Shown here piece after piece: positions 1 through 10,028 of a DNA stretch of 64,000 nt. The notes below the pieces were generated by a model. It had not been told where the DNA came from, searched no databases, and was given only the letters and a program-made list of their open reading frames with translations. Position 1 is the stretch's first letter, and every line of letters starts with the position of its first letter. The position numbers and the translations under genes are program-made. The stretch spans positions 62,001-126,000 of the forward strand of contig JAUCBJ010009150.1 in assembly GCA_032718475.1 (NCBI GenBank). The letters are read 5' to 3'. The stretch comes from Nemertoderma westbladi. Its lineage: Eukaryota; Xenacoelomorpha; Nemertodermatida; Nemertodermatidae.

Positions 1-343
1 CCTATGCTATATGCAATATATCATATGATATGCTATGTTATGCTATATGCTATGGTACATCCTATGCTATATGCTATGCTATGCTATGCTATGCTATATG
101 CTATGCTATATGATATGATATATGCTATGCTATATGTTATATACTATATGTTATATGTTATGCTATATGCCACGTTATGCATGCTATGCTATGCTATGCT
201 ATGTTATGCTATGCTATCATATGTTATGTTGTTCTATGCTATGCTATGCTATGCTATGCTATGTTAAGCTATGATATGCTATGCTATGCTATGCTATGCT
301 ATGCTATGTTAAGCAATGATATGCTATGTTATGCTATGCTATG
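1..343 (+). repeat. TATGC pentamer satellite block 0 (truncated by window start)
   Basis: This is the right end of a TATGC-pentamer block belonging to a unit that begins outside the window. It is built from TATGC with ATATGCTA-type 7-mers mixed in, and ends with the boundary found in every block: GTTAAGC, then GATATGCTATGTTATGC, then the first base of the 43-bp array. This copy has AAGCAATGA where most blocks read AAGCTATGA. The open frame over it only reflects the absence of stop codons in the pentamer. Confidence 0.93.
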
Positions 344-1450
344 TTTGTCAAAATGACATTTTGACATGTCATTTTGCCAAAATGTCACTTTCGAATTGAC
401 ATTTTGACATGTCATTTTGCCAAAATGTCAATGTGTCAATATGTCACTTTCAAATTTACAGTTTGACATGTCATTTTGTAAAATGTCACTTTCAAATTGA
501 CATTTTGACATGTCATTTTGCCAAAATGTCATTTTCAAGTTGACATTTTGACATGTCATTATGCCAAATGTCATTTTCAAGTTGACATTTTGACATGTAA
601 TTTTGCCAAAATGTCACTTTCGAATTGACATTTTGACATGTCATTTTGCCAAAATGTCAATGTGTCAATATGTCACTTTCAAATTGACAGTTTGACATGT
701 CATTTTCTCATAATGTCACTTTCAAATTGACATTTTGACATGTCAATTTGCCAAAATGTCACTTTCGAATTGACATTTTGACATGTTATTTTGTCAAAAT
801 GTCACATTCGAATTGACATTTTGACATGTCATTTTGCCAAAATGTCAATGAGTCAATATGTCACTTTCAAATTGACAGTTTGACATGTCATTTTGTCAAA
901 ATGTCACTTTCAAATTGACATTTTGACATGTCAATTTGCCAAAATGTCATTTTCAAGTTGACATTTTGACATGTCATTTGCCAAAATGTCAATGTGTCAA
1001 TATTTCACATTCAAATTGACAGTTTGACATGTCATTTTGTAAAATGTCACTTTCAAATTGACATTTTGACATGTCATTTTGCCAAAATGTCATTTTCAAG
1101 TTGACATTTTGACATGTCATTTGCCAAAATGTCAATATGTCAATATGCCACTTTCAAATTGACAGTTTGACATGTCATTTTGTCAAAATGTCACTTTCAA
1201 ATTGACAGTTTGACATGTCATTTTGTCAAAATGTCACTTTCAAATTGACATTTTGACATGTCATTTTGCCAAATGTCATTTTCAAGTTGACATTTTGACA
1301 TGTAATTTTGCCAAAATGTCACTTTCGAATTGACATTTTGACATGTCATTTTGCCAAAATGTCAATGTGTCAATATGTCACTTTCAAATTGACAGTTTGA
1401 CATGTCATTTTGTCAAAATGTCACTTTCAAATTGACATTTTGACATGTCA
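344..1450. repeat. 43-bp palindromic satellite block 1
   Basis: Tandem monomers of about 43 bp. Each contains the perfect palindrome TGACATGTCA and the inverted pair TGACATTTTG / CAAAATGTCA, joined by CTTTCAAA, CTTTCGAA or TTTTCAAG linkers. Some monomers carry about 16 extra bases (ATGTGTCAATATGTCA), giving a 59-bp form. The block starts with TTTGTCAAAATGAC directly after the pentamer block and ends with GACATGTCA at the 200-bp array. No coding potential is seen. Confidence 0.95.
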
Positions 1451-2200
1451 TATTTTATGAGATTTAAGGTATTTTTTCTTGAAAAAGCGAACATAACTTT
1501 TCTGAGTCCGTTTCTGTGACATTTAAAGAAAAGTTAACTTGTGATACTTCTTTTAGTGTTAAATTAACCGCAGATTCCAAATACAGTAACCGTTTTTACA
1601 TATGATTTGTAGTTCTCGCGATATTTGGGTTCAAACACAACGTTTTTTGATATTTTACGAAATTTAAGGTATTTTTTCTTGAAAAAGCAAACATAACTAT
1701 ATTCCAAGTCCGTTTCTGTAACATTTAGATAAAAGTTAACTTGTGATACTTCTTTTAGTGTTAAATTAACCGCCGATTCCAAATACAGTAACCGTTTTTA
1801 CATATGATTTGTAGTTCTCGCGATATTTGGGTTCAAACACAACATTTTTTGATATTTTACGAAATTTAAGGTATTTTTTCTTGAAAAAGCAGACATAACT
1901 ATTCCCAGTCCGTTTCTGTAACATTTAGAGAAAAGTTAACTTGTGATACTTCTTTTAGTGTTAAATTAAAAGCAGATTCCAAATACAGTAACCGTTTTTA
2001 CTTATGATTTGTAGTTCTCGTGATATTTGGGTTCAAACACAACGTTTTTTGATATTTTACGAAATTTAAGGTATTTTTTCTTGAAAAAGCAGACATAACT
2101 ATTCCCAGTCCGTTTCTGTAACATTTAGAGAAAAGTTCACTTGCGATACTTCTTTTAGTGTTAAATTAAAAGCAGATTCCAAATACAGTAACCGTTTTTA
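1451..2200. repeat. 200-bp satellite, 4 copies (unit 1)
   Basis: Four head-to-tail copies, three full and a last one of 148 bp. The first begins TATTTTATGAGATTTAAGG; later ones begin GATATTTTACGAAATTTAAGG. A conserved inner part includes TTAGTGTTAAATTAA and CAAATACAGTAACCG. The second copy has a 2-bp insertion (ACTATATTCCAAG where others read ACTATTCCCAG), so the third starts 202 bp on. The third and fourth copies read TTAAAAGCAG where other units have TTAACAGCAG or TTAACCGCAG. A minus-strand open frame across part of it is not conserved. Confidence 0.95.
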
Positions 2201-2286
2201 CTTAAATTGTAGATTTTGCAACAAAAATTAAAAAAAAATACGATTTGAGGGAATCACAACAAAACTTTTTAAGTTTAAAACAACCG

Positions 2287-2303
2287 GTTATGTTAAACAT
2301 AAC
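2287..2303. promoter_or_regulatory. 17-bp perfect palindrome followed by TAACG repeats
   Basis: GTTATGTTAAACATAAC has 8-bp arms around one central base. Directly to its right come three more TAACG motifs within about 30 bp. It lies 86 bp into the core in all units, starting at 2287, 7715, 13144, 18778, 24066, 29491, 39280, 44692, 50101, 54877 and 60426. Units 9 and 11 have C instead of A at the unpaired centre; the arms are unchanged in all copies. A protein-binding site is possible, as TAACGG fits the MYB-type YAACKG consensus, but this is inference. Confidence 0.4.
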
Positions 2304-2511
2304 GGTAACGTATAACGGCATAACGTTACTAAAAATAACTTCATTTTAATAACAAAATAAACGGATAAACAGATGAGTAACCAGAACCCGGTAGCACAAA
2401 CATACAGATTAGTAACAGCAGTATCAACACCAGATTAGCACAAGACTTAATAAGTAAAATGAAAGCCGACTTCCACCACTGGGTACGAACCTATTGCTTA
2501 ACGAAATGTCC

Positions 2512-2520
2512 CTATTTATA
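2512..2520 (-). promoter_or_regulatory. TATA-box-like TATAAATAG on the minus strand
   Basis: Read on the minus strand the site is TATAAATAGGGAC. It sits about 230 bp beyond the stop codon of the peroxiredoxin remnant, pointing away from it toward the 200-bp array. It recurs at the same offset (311 bp into the core) in every unit; units 10 and 11 have TATAAATAAGG. No coding sequence follows, so if it works it would drive a satellite transcript. In an AT-rich genome such a match can also be chance. Confidence 0.25.
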
Positions 2521-2748
2521 ATCGAATATGGTGCGAGCCACAAAGTCTGTGAGCCATAGCATATAGTTGAATGTAGAGCATGCATGGGCCATTGTTAGTC
2601 CGTTGAATTGAGATTTAGAGGGAAAATCATATCATTAGCCAAAATGGAGCCTTCGCAAAACGTTTATCTAATGAACAATGTCTATTATTTGGCCTAGCTA
2701 GTACAACTGTATGCCACCGTTCACGGACCCCGCCAACCCACCGAGTCC

Positions 2749-3001
2749 CTACAGATCTCCCTTGGGTTCCTCTTGGCCCTCGAAGTATCGTATCTTATCC
2801 TTGGGATTGGGGATTATGGTAGCGCTGCCCGGCTTCCAGTCGATCGGACAGACGTCCCCGTGCTGGTCCGTGTACTGGAAGGCCTGCACGAGACGCAGGG
2901 TCTGTAAGGGTCCGTAAGTCGTTCTCAACATTATTGTGGGAATCTGGGAAGCCCAAGTTCGCACGGCGTGGGTTCGTGGATGCCATAGCACGCGTCCCGA
3001 C
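2749..3001 (-). pseudogene. 2-Cys peroxiredoxin C-terminal exon remnant, unit 1
   Basis: The minus strand encodes the end of a typical 2-Cys peroxiredoxin, a thiol peroxidase that reduces hydrogen peroxide. Visible are [18 protein letters not shown] with the resolving cysteine (TGT, 2848-2850), [12 protein letters not shown] and KIRYF, closest in style to the secretory Prx4 group, then an unusual tail ending KGDL. The stretch starts after a good splice acceptor (TTGTTTTCTCCAG). Upstream of TLRLVQ the frame is not peroxiredoxin-like, although END-L-like codons in another frame suggest a frameshifted relic of the NDLPVG region. The N-terminal peroxidatic-cysteine domain is nowhere in the unit, and the open frame has no upstream ATG. 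I read it as a captured, broken last exon. The GC-rich composition contrasts with the AT-rich surroundings. Confidence 0.8.
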
Positions 3002-4152
3002 CTGGAGAAAACAATTAAGTGAAAATACAAATGAACAGTGACAAGTTATTTAAAAATCTCATATAATTAAATATCAATTAAACATCAATAAACACAAACA
3101 CATATTTAATAATAAACAAACACACCAACACTTATATAATGTTGGAATGAATAATTACCCGTTGTAACAATAATTGCAAGCCAGACGTCCCAACACTTTA
3201 ATAAATAATTCATTGCGAACGACTTGCTGGTAATGTTGTGAATAAACAGTAAATCTAAACTCTAAATAATCAATTGTAATTAAACTTTAAACCAGAGCGA
3301 TTTTAAATAAGAAACTTTGTTAAACGTAACTTATAATATATTCAGCTACTGAGGAAGCAGCGCTTATTATATATTGGTGTTGGTGTCTGTAATACAAAGC
3401 GAACAAATGTCTGGCCATTGACCTTGTGTCTTTGTGTGAAGCCGCGCTATCCAATAATAAGACGGTATAACAATTATTGGTTGTTCAAGCAAAGGCAATG
3501 TATACGTTAATGTATAATAATATGTTGCTTGGCGTGGGTGGCTGAGGCCTTGGCCTTGGTTGGTTAGTTTCCAGGGTGATATGTTCTAGAATATTAAATT
3601 ATTTACCTTGAGTGAACCAAACCAACCACCCACACAATGCTGAAGCACATTGTATCCCAGCCGTCCAGCCCAGCCCGTCTGGCGCCTCCTACAACACAAT
3701 GCAAGCAGCTCAGCTCAATATTGCTTGAAAATTCTCTTGTAAATATTTCCCCCATCAATAAATAATTACACTTGAAATGCACTATAGAGGGGTGGGGAGG
3801 TGTTAGCGGTGTCGCCAGGCGATTCTAACTGTTTTTGGGGATCATTTCCTTAAAATATATTTTTTATGCTCTATCTCGTGGTGTCGGTTAGAACGCGCGA
3901 AAATGAAAATCGATGGTCATTTTTGAAAAAAATCGGAAGTTATTTCGATAAATTATGGCTAATTAACGGAAGGGCTTTTGTGTTGGCAATTTATTATTTA
4001 ATACAGTTGAATATTTGGCTGAATTGAAGTTCATTAACCCGGGTAATTAAATTGAAATAACAAGTTATTTTGCAAAATTATGGCTAATTTTGGGAAGGGC
4101 TTTTGGAATGGAAATCAAATTTAAATGAAAGGTGTTCTTAGGAGAATTTGAA

Positions 4153-4600
4153 TTAATAACGAGTGCCCTACATAACGGCGCAGTGCACTTAATAACGAGT
4201 GCACTACATAACGGCGCAGTGCACTTAATAACTAGTGCCCTACATAACAGCGCATTGCACTTAATAACGAGTGCACTACAAAACAGCGCAGTGCACTTAA
4301 TAACGAGTGCACTACATAACGGCGCAGTGCATTTAATAACTAGTGCCCTACATAACAGCGCATTGCACTTAATAACGAGTGCACTACATAACGGCGCAGT
4401 GCACTTAATAACGAGTGCACTACATAACGGCGCAGTGCACTTAATAACTAGTGCCCTACATAACAGCGCAGTGCACTTAATAACGAGTGCCCTACATAAC
4501 GGCGCAGTGCACTTTATAACGGTGCAGTGCACTTGATAAAGATGTAGTGCACTTCATAAAGGTGTTAGTAGTGCACTTCATAACGATGCAGTGCACTTAA
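4153..4600. repeat. 36-bp satellite array, long form (unit 1)
   Basis: About ten 36-bp monomers plus a degenerate right end. Each has two related halves, ATAACGAGTGCACTAC and ATAACGGCGCAGTGCACTTA, so the palindrome AGTGCACT recurs about every 18 bp. Monomers alternate between CGAGTGC/GGCGC and CTAGTGC/AGCGC versions. Because 36 bp is twelve codons and the monomer lacks stops in one frame per strand, long open frames appear on both strands (12-residue periods LITSALHNGAVH and VIKCTAPLCRAL); these are not genes. The last 70 bp hold decayed monomers with GATAAAG, CATAAAGG and TTAGTAG. Confidence 0.95.
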
Positions 4601-6617
4601 TGTTATATGCTATATTTCATGTTATATGCTATAGTACATGCTCTGCGATATGCTATATGGTATGGTATATGCTATGTTATGCTATATGCTATATTCTATA
4701 AGCTATATGTCATATGTTATATGTTATGCTATATGCAATGTCATGCTATATGTTATGGTATATACAATGTTATATGCTATATGTTGTTATATGCTATAGT
4801 ACATGCTAAGCTTAATGCTATGCTATATGCAATTCTATATGCTATGCTATATGTTATATGCTATAGTACATGCTAAGCTAAATGCTATGCTATATGCAAT
4901 TCTATATGCTATGCTATATGTTATATGCTATATGTTATGCTATATGCCACGTTATGCTATATGTCATATGCTATATGTTATATAGCCTATGCTATATGCT
5001 ATATGTAATTCTATATGCTATGCTATATGTTATATGCTATAGTACATGCTAAGCTAAATGCTATGCTATATGCAATTCTATATGCTATGCTATATGTTAT
5101 ATGCTATATGTTATGCTATATGCCACGTTATGCTATATGCTATGCTATATGCTATAGGCTATGCTATCATATGTTATGGTATATACAATGTTATATGCTA
5201 TATGTTGTTATATGCTATAGTACATGCTAAGCTTAATGCTATGCTATATGCAATTCTATATGCTATGCTATATGTTATATGCTATAGTACATGCTAAGCT
5301 AAATGCTATGCTATATGCAATTCTATATGCTATGCTATATGTTATATGCTATATGTTATGCTATATGCCACGTTATGCTATATGTCATATGCTATATGTT
5401 ATATAGCCTATGCTATATGCTATATGTAATTCTATATGCTATGCTATATGTTATATGCTATAGTACATGCTAAGCTATATGCTATGCTATATGCAATGCT
5501 ATATGCTATGCTATATGTTATATGATATATGTTATGCTATATGCCACGTTATGATATATGCTATGCTATGCTATATGTCATATGCTATATGTTAAATGTT
5601 ATGCTATATGCCATGTTATGTTATATGCTATAGTACATGCTAAGCTATATGCTCTATGCTATGCTATATGCTATATATCATATGCTATATGCTATGGCAC
5701 ATCCTATGCTATATGCTATATATCATATGCTATGCTATGCTATGCTATGCTATACTATGCTATGCTATGGTGTGCTATGCTATGCTATGCTATTCTATGA
5801 TATGCTATGCTATGCTATGCTATACTATGCTATATGCTATGGTACATCCTATGCTATATGCTATATGCAATATATCATATGCTATGCTATGCTATGCTAT
5901 GCTATGCTATGCTATGCTATGCTATGCTATACTATACTATGTTATGCTATGCTATGCTATGCTATGCTATGCTATGCTATGTTAAGCTATGATATGCTAT
6001 GTTATGCTATGCTATGCTGTTCTATGATATGCTATGCTATGCTATGCTATATGCTATGGTACATCCTATGCTATATGCTATATGCAATATATCATATGCT
6101 ATGCTATGCTATGCTATGCTATGCTATGCTATGCTATGCTATGCTATACTATGCTATGCTATGCTATGCTATGCTATTCTATGATATGCTATGCTATGCT
6201 ATATGCTATGGTACATCCTATGCTATATGCTATATGCAATATATCATATGCTATGCTATGCTATGCTATGCTATGCTATACTATGCTATACTATGTTATG
6301 CTATGCTATGCTATGCTATGCTATGCTATGTTAAGCTATGCTATGCTATGCTGTTCTATGATATGCTATGATATGCTATGCTATGCTATGCTATATGCTA
6401 TGGTTCATCCTATGCTATATGCTATATGCAATATATCATATGCTATGCTATGCTATGCTATGCTATGCTATGCTATGCTATGCTATGATATGCTATACTA
6501 TGCTATGCTATGCTATGCTATGCTATGCTATGCTATGCTATGCTATTGTATGCTATGATATGCTATGCTATGCTATGCTATGTTAAGCTATGATATGCTA
6601 TGTTATGCTATGCTATG
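4601..6617 (+). repeat. TATGC satellite block 1 with 421-bp internal period
   Basis: The left two-thirds is a complex region mixing TATGC, ATATGCTA and rare words such as TAGTACATGC, GCCACGTTATG and TATAGCC. A long motif beginning near 4803 returns near 5224 (421 bp). The right third (from about 5700) is purer pentamer, interrupted by a roughly 190-bp cassette with GGTACATCC and CAATATATCATATG that recurs four or five times. All three plus-strand frames are largely open because pure TATGC contains no stop triplet. Confidence 0.95.
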
Positions 6618-7480
6618 TTTGTCAAAATGACATTTTGACATGTCATTTTGCAAAAATGTCACTTTCAAATTGACAGTTTGACATGTCATTTTGTCAAAAT
6701 GTCACTTTCAAATTGACATTTTGACATGTCATTTTGCCAAATGTCATTTTCAAGTTGACATTTTGACATGTAATTTTGCCAAAATGTCACTTTCGAATTG
6801 ACATTTTCACATGTCATTTTGCCAAAATGTCAATGTGTCAATATGTCACTTTCAAATTGACAGTTTGACATGTCATTTTGTAAAATGTCACTTTCAAATT
6901 GACATTTTGACATGTCATTTCGCCAAAATGTCACTTTCAAATTGACATTTTGACATGTCAATTTGCCAAAATGTCATTTTCAAGTTGACATTTTGACATG
7001 TCATTTTGTCAAAATGTCATTTTCAAATTGACATTTTGACATGTCATTTTGTCAAAATGTCATTTTGTCAAAATGTCATTTTCAAATTGACATTTTGACA
7101 TGTCATTTTGCCAAAATGTCACTTTCGAATTGACATTTTCACATGTCATTTTGCCAAAATGTCAATGTGTCAATATGTCACTTTCAAATTGACAGTTTGA
7201 CATGTCATTTTGTAAAATGTCACTTTCAAATTGACATTTTGACATGTCATTTGGCCAAAATGTCACTTTCAAATTGACATTTTGACATGTCATTTTGCCA
7301 AAATGTCATTTTCAAGTTGACATTTTGACATGTCATTTTGCCAAAATGTCACTTTCGAATTGACATTTTCACATGTCATTTTGCCAAAATGTCAATGTGT
7401 CAATATGTCACTTTCAAATTGACAGTTTGACATGTCATTTTGTCAAAATGTCATTTTCAAATTGACATTTTGACATGTCA
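6618..7480. repeat. 43-bp palindromic satellite block 2
   Basis: This block is 863 bp, the same length as the next two, and reads the same as them by eye. It carries local variants TTTTCACATG, CATTTCGCC and CATTTGGCC that mark this copy group, and an internal partial duplication around 7040-7080 where CATTTTGTCAAAATGT is repeated. Confidence 0.95.
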
Positions 7481-7628
7481 TATTTTATGAGATTTAAGGT
7501 ATTTTTTCTTGAAAAAGCAGACATAACTATTCCCAGTCCGTTTCTGTAACATTTAGAGAAAAGTTCACTTGTGATACTTCTTTTAGTGTTAAATTAACAG
7601 CAGATTCCAAATACAGTAACCGTTTTTA
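7481..7628. repeat. 200-bp satellite, single partial copy (unit 2)
   Basis: Only one 148-bp monomer is present. Its left edge is that of a first copy (TATGAGATTTAAGG) and its right edge that of a last copy (TTTTTACTTAAATTG), so all inner copies have been lost or were never gained. Confidence 0.93.
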
Positions 7629-9580
7629 CTTAAATTGTAGATTTTGCAACAAAAATAAAAAAAAAATCTGATTTGAGAGAATCACAACAAAACTTTTTAA
7701 GTTTAAAACAACCGGTTATGTTAAACATAACGGTAACGTATAACGGCATAACGGTACCAAAAATAACTTCATTTTAATAACAAAATAAACGGATAAACAG
7801 ATGAGTAACCAGAACCCGGTAGCACAAACATACAGATCAGTAACAGCAGTATCAACACCAGATTAGCACAAGACTTAATAAGTAAAATGAAAGCCGACTT
7901 CCACCACTGGGTACGAACCTATTGCTTAACGAAATGTCCCTATTTATAATCGAATATGGTGCGAGCCACAAAGTCTGTGAGCCATAGCATATAGTTGAAT
8001 GTAGAGCATGCATGGGCCATTGTCAGTCCGTTGAATTGAGATTTAGAGGGAAAATCATATCATTAGCCAAAATGGAGCCTTCGCAAAACGTTTATCTAAT
8101 GAACAATGTCTATTATTTGGCCTAGCTAGTACAACTGTATGCCACCGTTCACGGACCCCGCCAACCCACCGAGTCCCTACAGATCTCCCTTGGGTTCCTC
8201 TTGGCCCTCGAAGTATCGTATCTTATCCTTGGGATTGGGGATTATGGTAGCGCTGCCCGGCTTCCAGTCGATCGGACAGACGTCCCCGTGCTGGTCCGTG
8301 TACTGGAAGGCCTGCACGAGACGCAGGGTCTGTAAGGGTCCGTAAGTCGTTCTCAACATTATTGTGGGAATCTGGGAAGCCCAAGTTCGCACGGCGTGGG
8401 TTCGTGGATGCCATAGCACGCGTCCCGACCTGGAGAAAACAATTAAGTGAAAATACAAATGAACAGTGACAAGTTATTTAAAAATCTCATATAATTAAAT
8501 ATCAATTAAACATCAATAAACACAAACACATATTTAATAATAAACAAACACACCAACACTTATATAATGTTGGAATGAATAATTACCCGTTGTAACAATA
8601 ATTGCAAGCCAGACGTCCCAACACTTTAATAAATAATTCATTGCGAACGACTTGCTGGTAATGTTGTGAATAAACAGTAAATCTAAACTCTAAATAATCA
8701 ATTGTAATTAAACTTTAAACCAGAGCGATTTTAAATAAGAAACTTTGTTAAACGTAACTTATAATATATTCAGCTACTGAGGAAGCAGCGCTTATTATAT
8801 ATTGGTGTTGGTGTCTGTAATACAAAGCGAACAAATGTCTGGCCATTGACCTTGTGTCTTTGTGTGAAGCCGCGCTATCCAATAATAAGACGGTATAACA
8901 ATTATTGGTTGTTCAAGCAAAGGCAATGTATACGTTAATGTATAATAATATGTTGCTTGGCGTGGGTGGCTGAGGCCTTGGCCTTGGTTGGTTAGTTTCC
9001 AGGGTGATATGTTCTAGAATATTAAATTATTTACCTTGAGTGAACCAAACCAACCACCCACACAATGCTGAAGCACATTGTATCCCAGCCGTCCAGCCCA
9101 GCCCGTCTGGCGCCTCCTACAACACAATGCAAGCAGCTCAGCTCAATATTGCTTGAAAATTCTCTTGTAAATATTTCCCCCATCAATAAATAATTACACT
9201 TGAAATGCACTATAGAGGGGTGGGGAGGTGTTAGCGGTGTCGCCAGGCGATTCTAACTGTTTTTGGGGATCATTTCCTTAAAATATATTTTTTATGCTCT
9301 ATCTCGTGGTGTCGGTTAGAACGCGCGAAAATGAAAATCGATGGTCATTTTTGAAAAAAATCGGAAGTTATTTCGATAAATTATGGCTAATTAACGGAAG
9401 GGCTTTTGTGTTGGCAATTTATTATTTAATACAGTTGAATATTTGGCTGAATTGAAGTTCATTAACCCGGGTAATTAAATTGAAATAACAAGTTATTTTG
9501 CAAAATTATGGCTAATTTTGGGAAGGGCTTTTGGAATGGAAATCAAATTTAAATGAAAGGTGTTCTTAGGAGAATTTGAA
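7629..9580. repeat. Low-copy core of unit 2
   Basis: Nearly identical to the core of unit 1 over its whole 1952 bp. Visible differences are few, for example AATCTGATTTGAGAG for AATACGATTTGAGGG and ATTGTCAGTCC for ATTGTTAGTCC. The AT-rich stretch from 8430 to about 8950 holds no gene I can recognise. Confidence 0.85.
8177..8429 (-). pseudogene. 2-Cys peroxiredoxin exon remnant, unit 2
   Basis: I see no difference from the unit 1 copy in the exon-like stretch. The resolving-cysteine codon is TGT at 8276-8278. Acceptor and stop codon are retained. Confidence 0.78.
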
Positions 9581-10028
9581 TTAATAACGAGTGCCCTACA
9601 TAACGGCGCAGTGCACTTAATAACGAGTGCACTACATAACGGCGCAGTGCACTTAATAACTAGTGCCCTACATAACAGCGCATTGCACTTAATAACGAGT
9701 GCACTACAAAACAGCGCAGTGCACTTAATAACGAGTGCACTACATAACGGCGCAGTGCATTTAATAACTAGTGCCCTACATAACAGCGCATTGCACTTAA
9801 TAACGAGTGCACTACATAACGGCGCAGTGCACTTAATAACGAGTGCACTACATAACGGCGCAGTGCACTTAATAACTAGTGCCCTACATAACAGCGCAGT
9901 GCACTTAATAACGAGTGCCCTACATAACGGCGCAGTGCACTTTATAACGGTGCAGTGCACTTGATAAAGATGTAGTGCACTTCATAAAGGTGTTAGTAGT
10001 GCACTTCATAACGATGCAGTGCACTTAA
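9581..10028. repeat. 36-bp satellite array, long form (unit 2)
   Basis: This array is 448 bp, with monomer order matching unit 1, including the single ACTACAAAACAGCGC variant near 9695. Confidence 0.95.

Larger units (their letters stand above)
2201..4152. repeat. Low-copy core of unit 1
   Basis: This 2-kb segment separates the satellites. In order it holds an A-rich stretch, a 17-bp palindrome (2287-2303) followed by TAACG direct repeats, a minus-strand TATA-like site, the GC-rich peroxiredoxin remnant, about 500 bp of AT-rich sequence that would be intronic relative to that remnant, a moderately GC-rich stretch around 3530-3830, and 1.4 copies of a 125-bp repeat just before the 36-bp array. 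Type A markers include GCATTGTAT-type sequence lacking AGCG before it and GGTGTCGCCAGGCGATTC near 3810. I see no gene other than the remnant. Confidence 0.85.

Noticed and set aside
344-1450. CRISPR-like regular repeats in the 43-bp block
   Set aside because: Monomers are contiguous and lack unique spacers; the context is a eukaryotic satellite.
1564-1782. Minus-strand frame of 72 codons in the 200-bp satellite
   Set aside because: It depends on the 2-bp insertion in the second copy of unit 1 and is not open in other copies.
2489-2499. GGGTACGAACC resembling a tRNA B box (possible tRNA gene or SINE head)
   Set aside because: It does not match the B-box consensus on either strand, and no A box, acceptor stem or anticodon arm can be folded around it by eye.
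2711-2917. Plus-strand frame of 68 codons over the peroxiredoxin remnant and its minus-strand 63-codon neighbour
   Set aside because: They are shadows of the peroxiredoxin-derived frame; the recognisable protein motifs are only in the minus-strand frame ending at 2749.
4065-4536. Overlapping frames on both strands over the 36-bp array (155 and 134 codons), repeated in units 2, 3, 10 and 11
   Set aside because: 36 bp is a multiple of three, so openness is inherited by every monomer. Type B units lack the array entirely. No start context or domain supports coding.
5637-6371. Long plus-strand open frames with MLCYA-type repeats in TATGC blocks (up to 244 codons), also around 16709, 26391, 47178 and 52545
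   Set aside because: The pentamer TATGC has no stop triplet in any frame of the plus strand and has an ATG in each copy, so all three frames stay open by composition. Lengths change freely between units and no protein family is visible.
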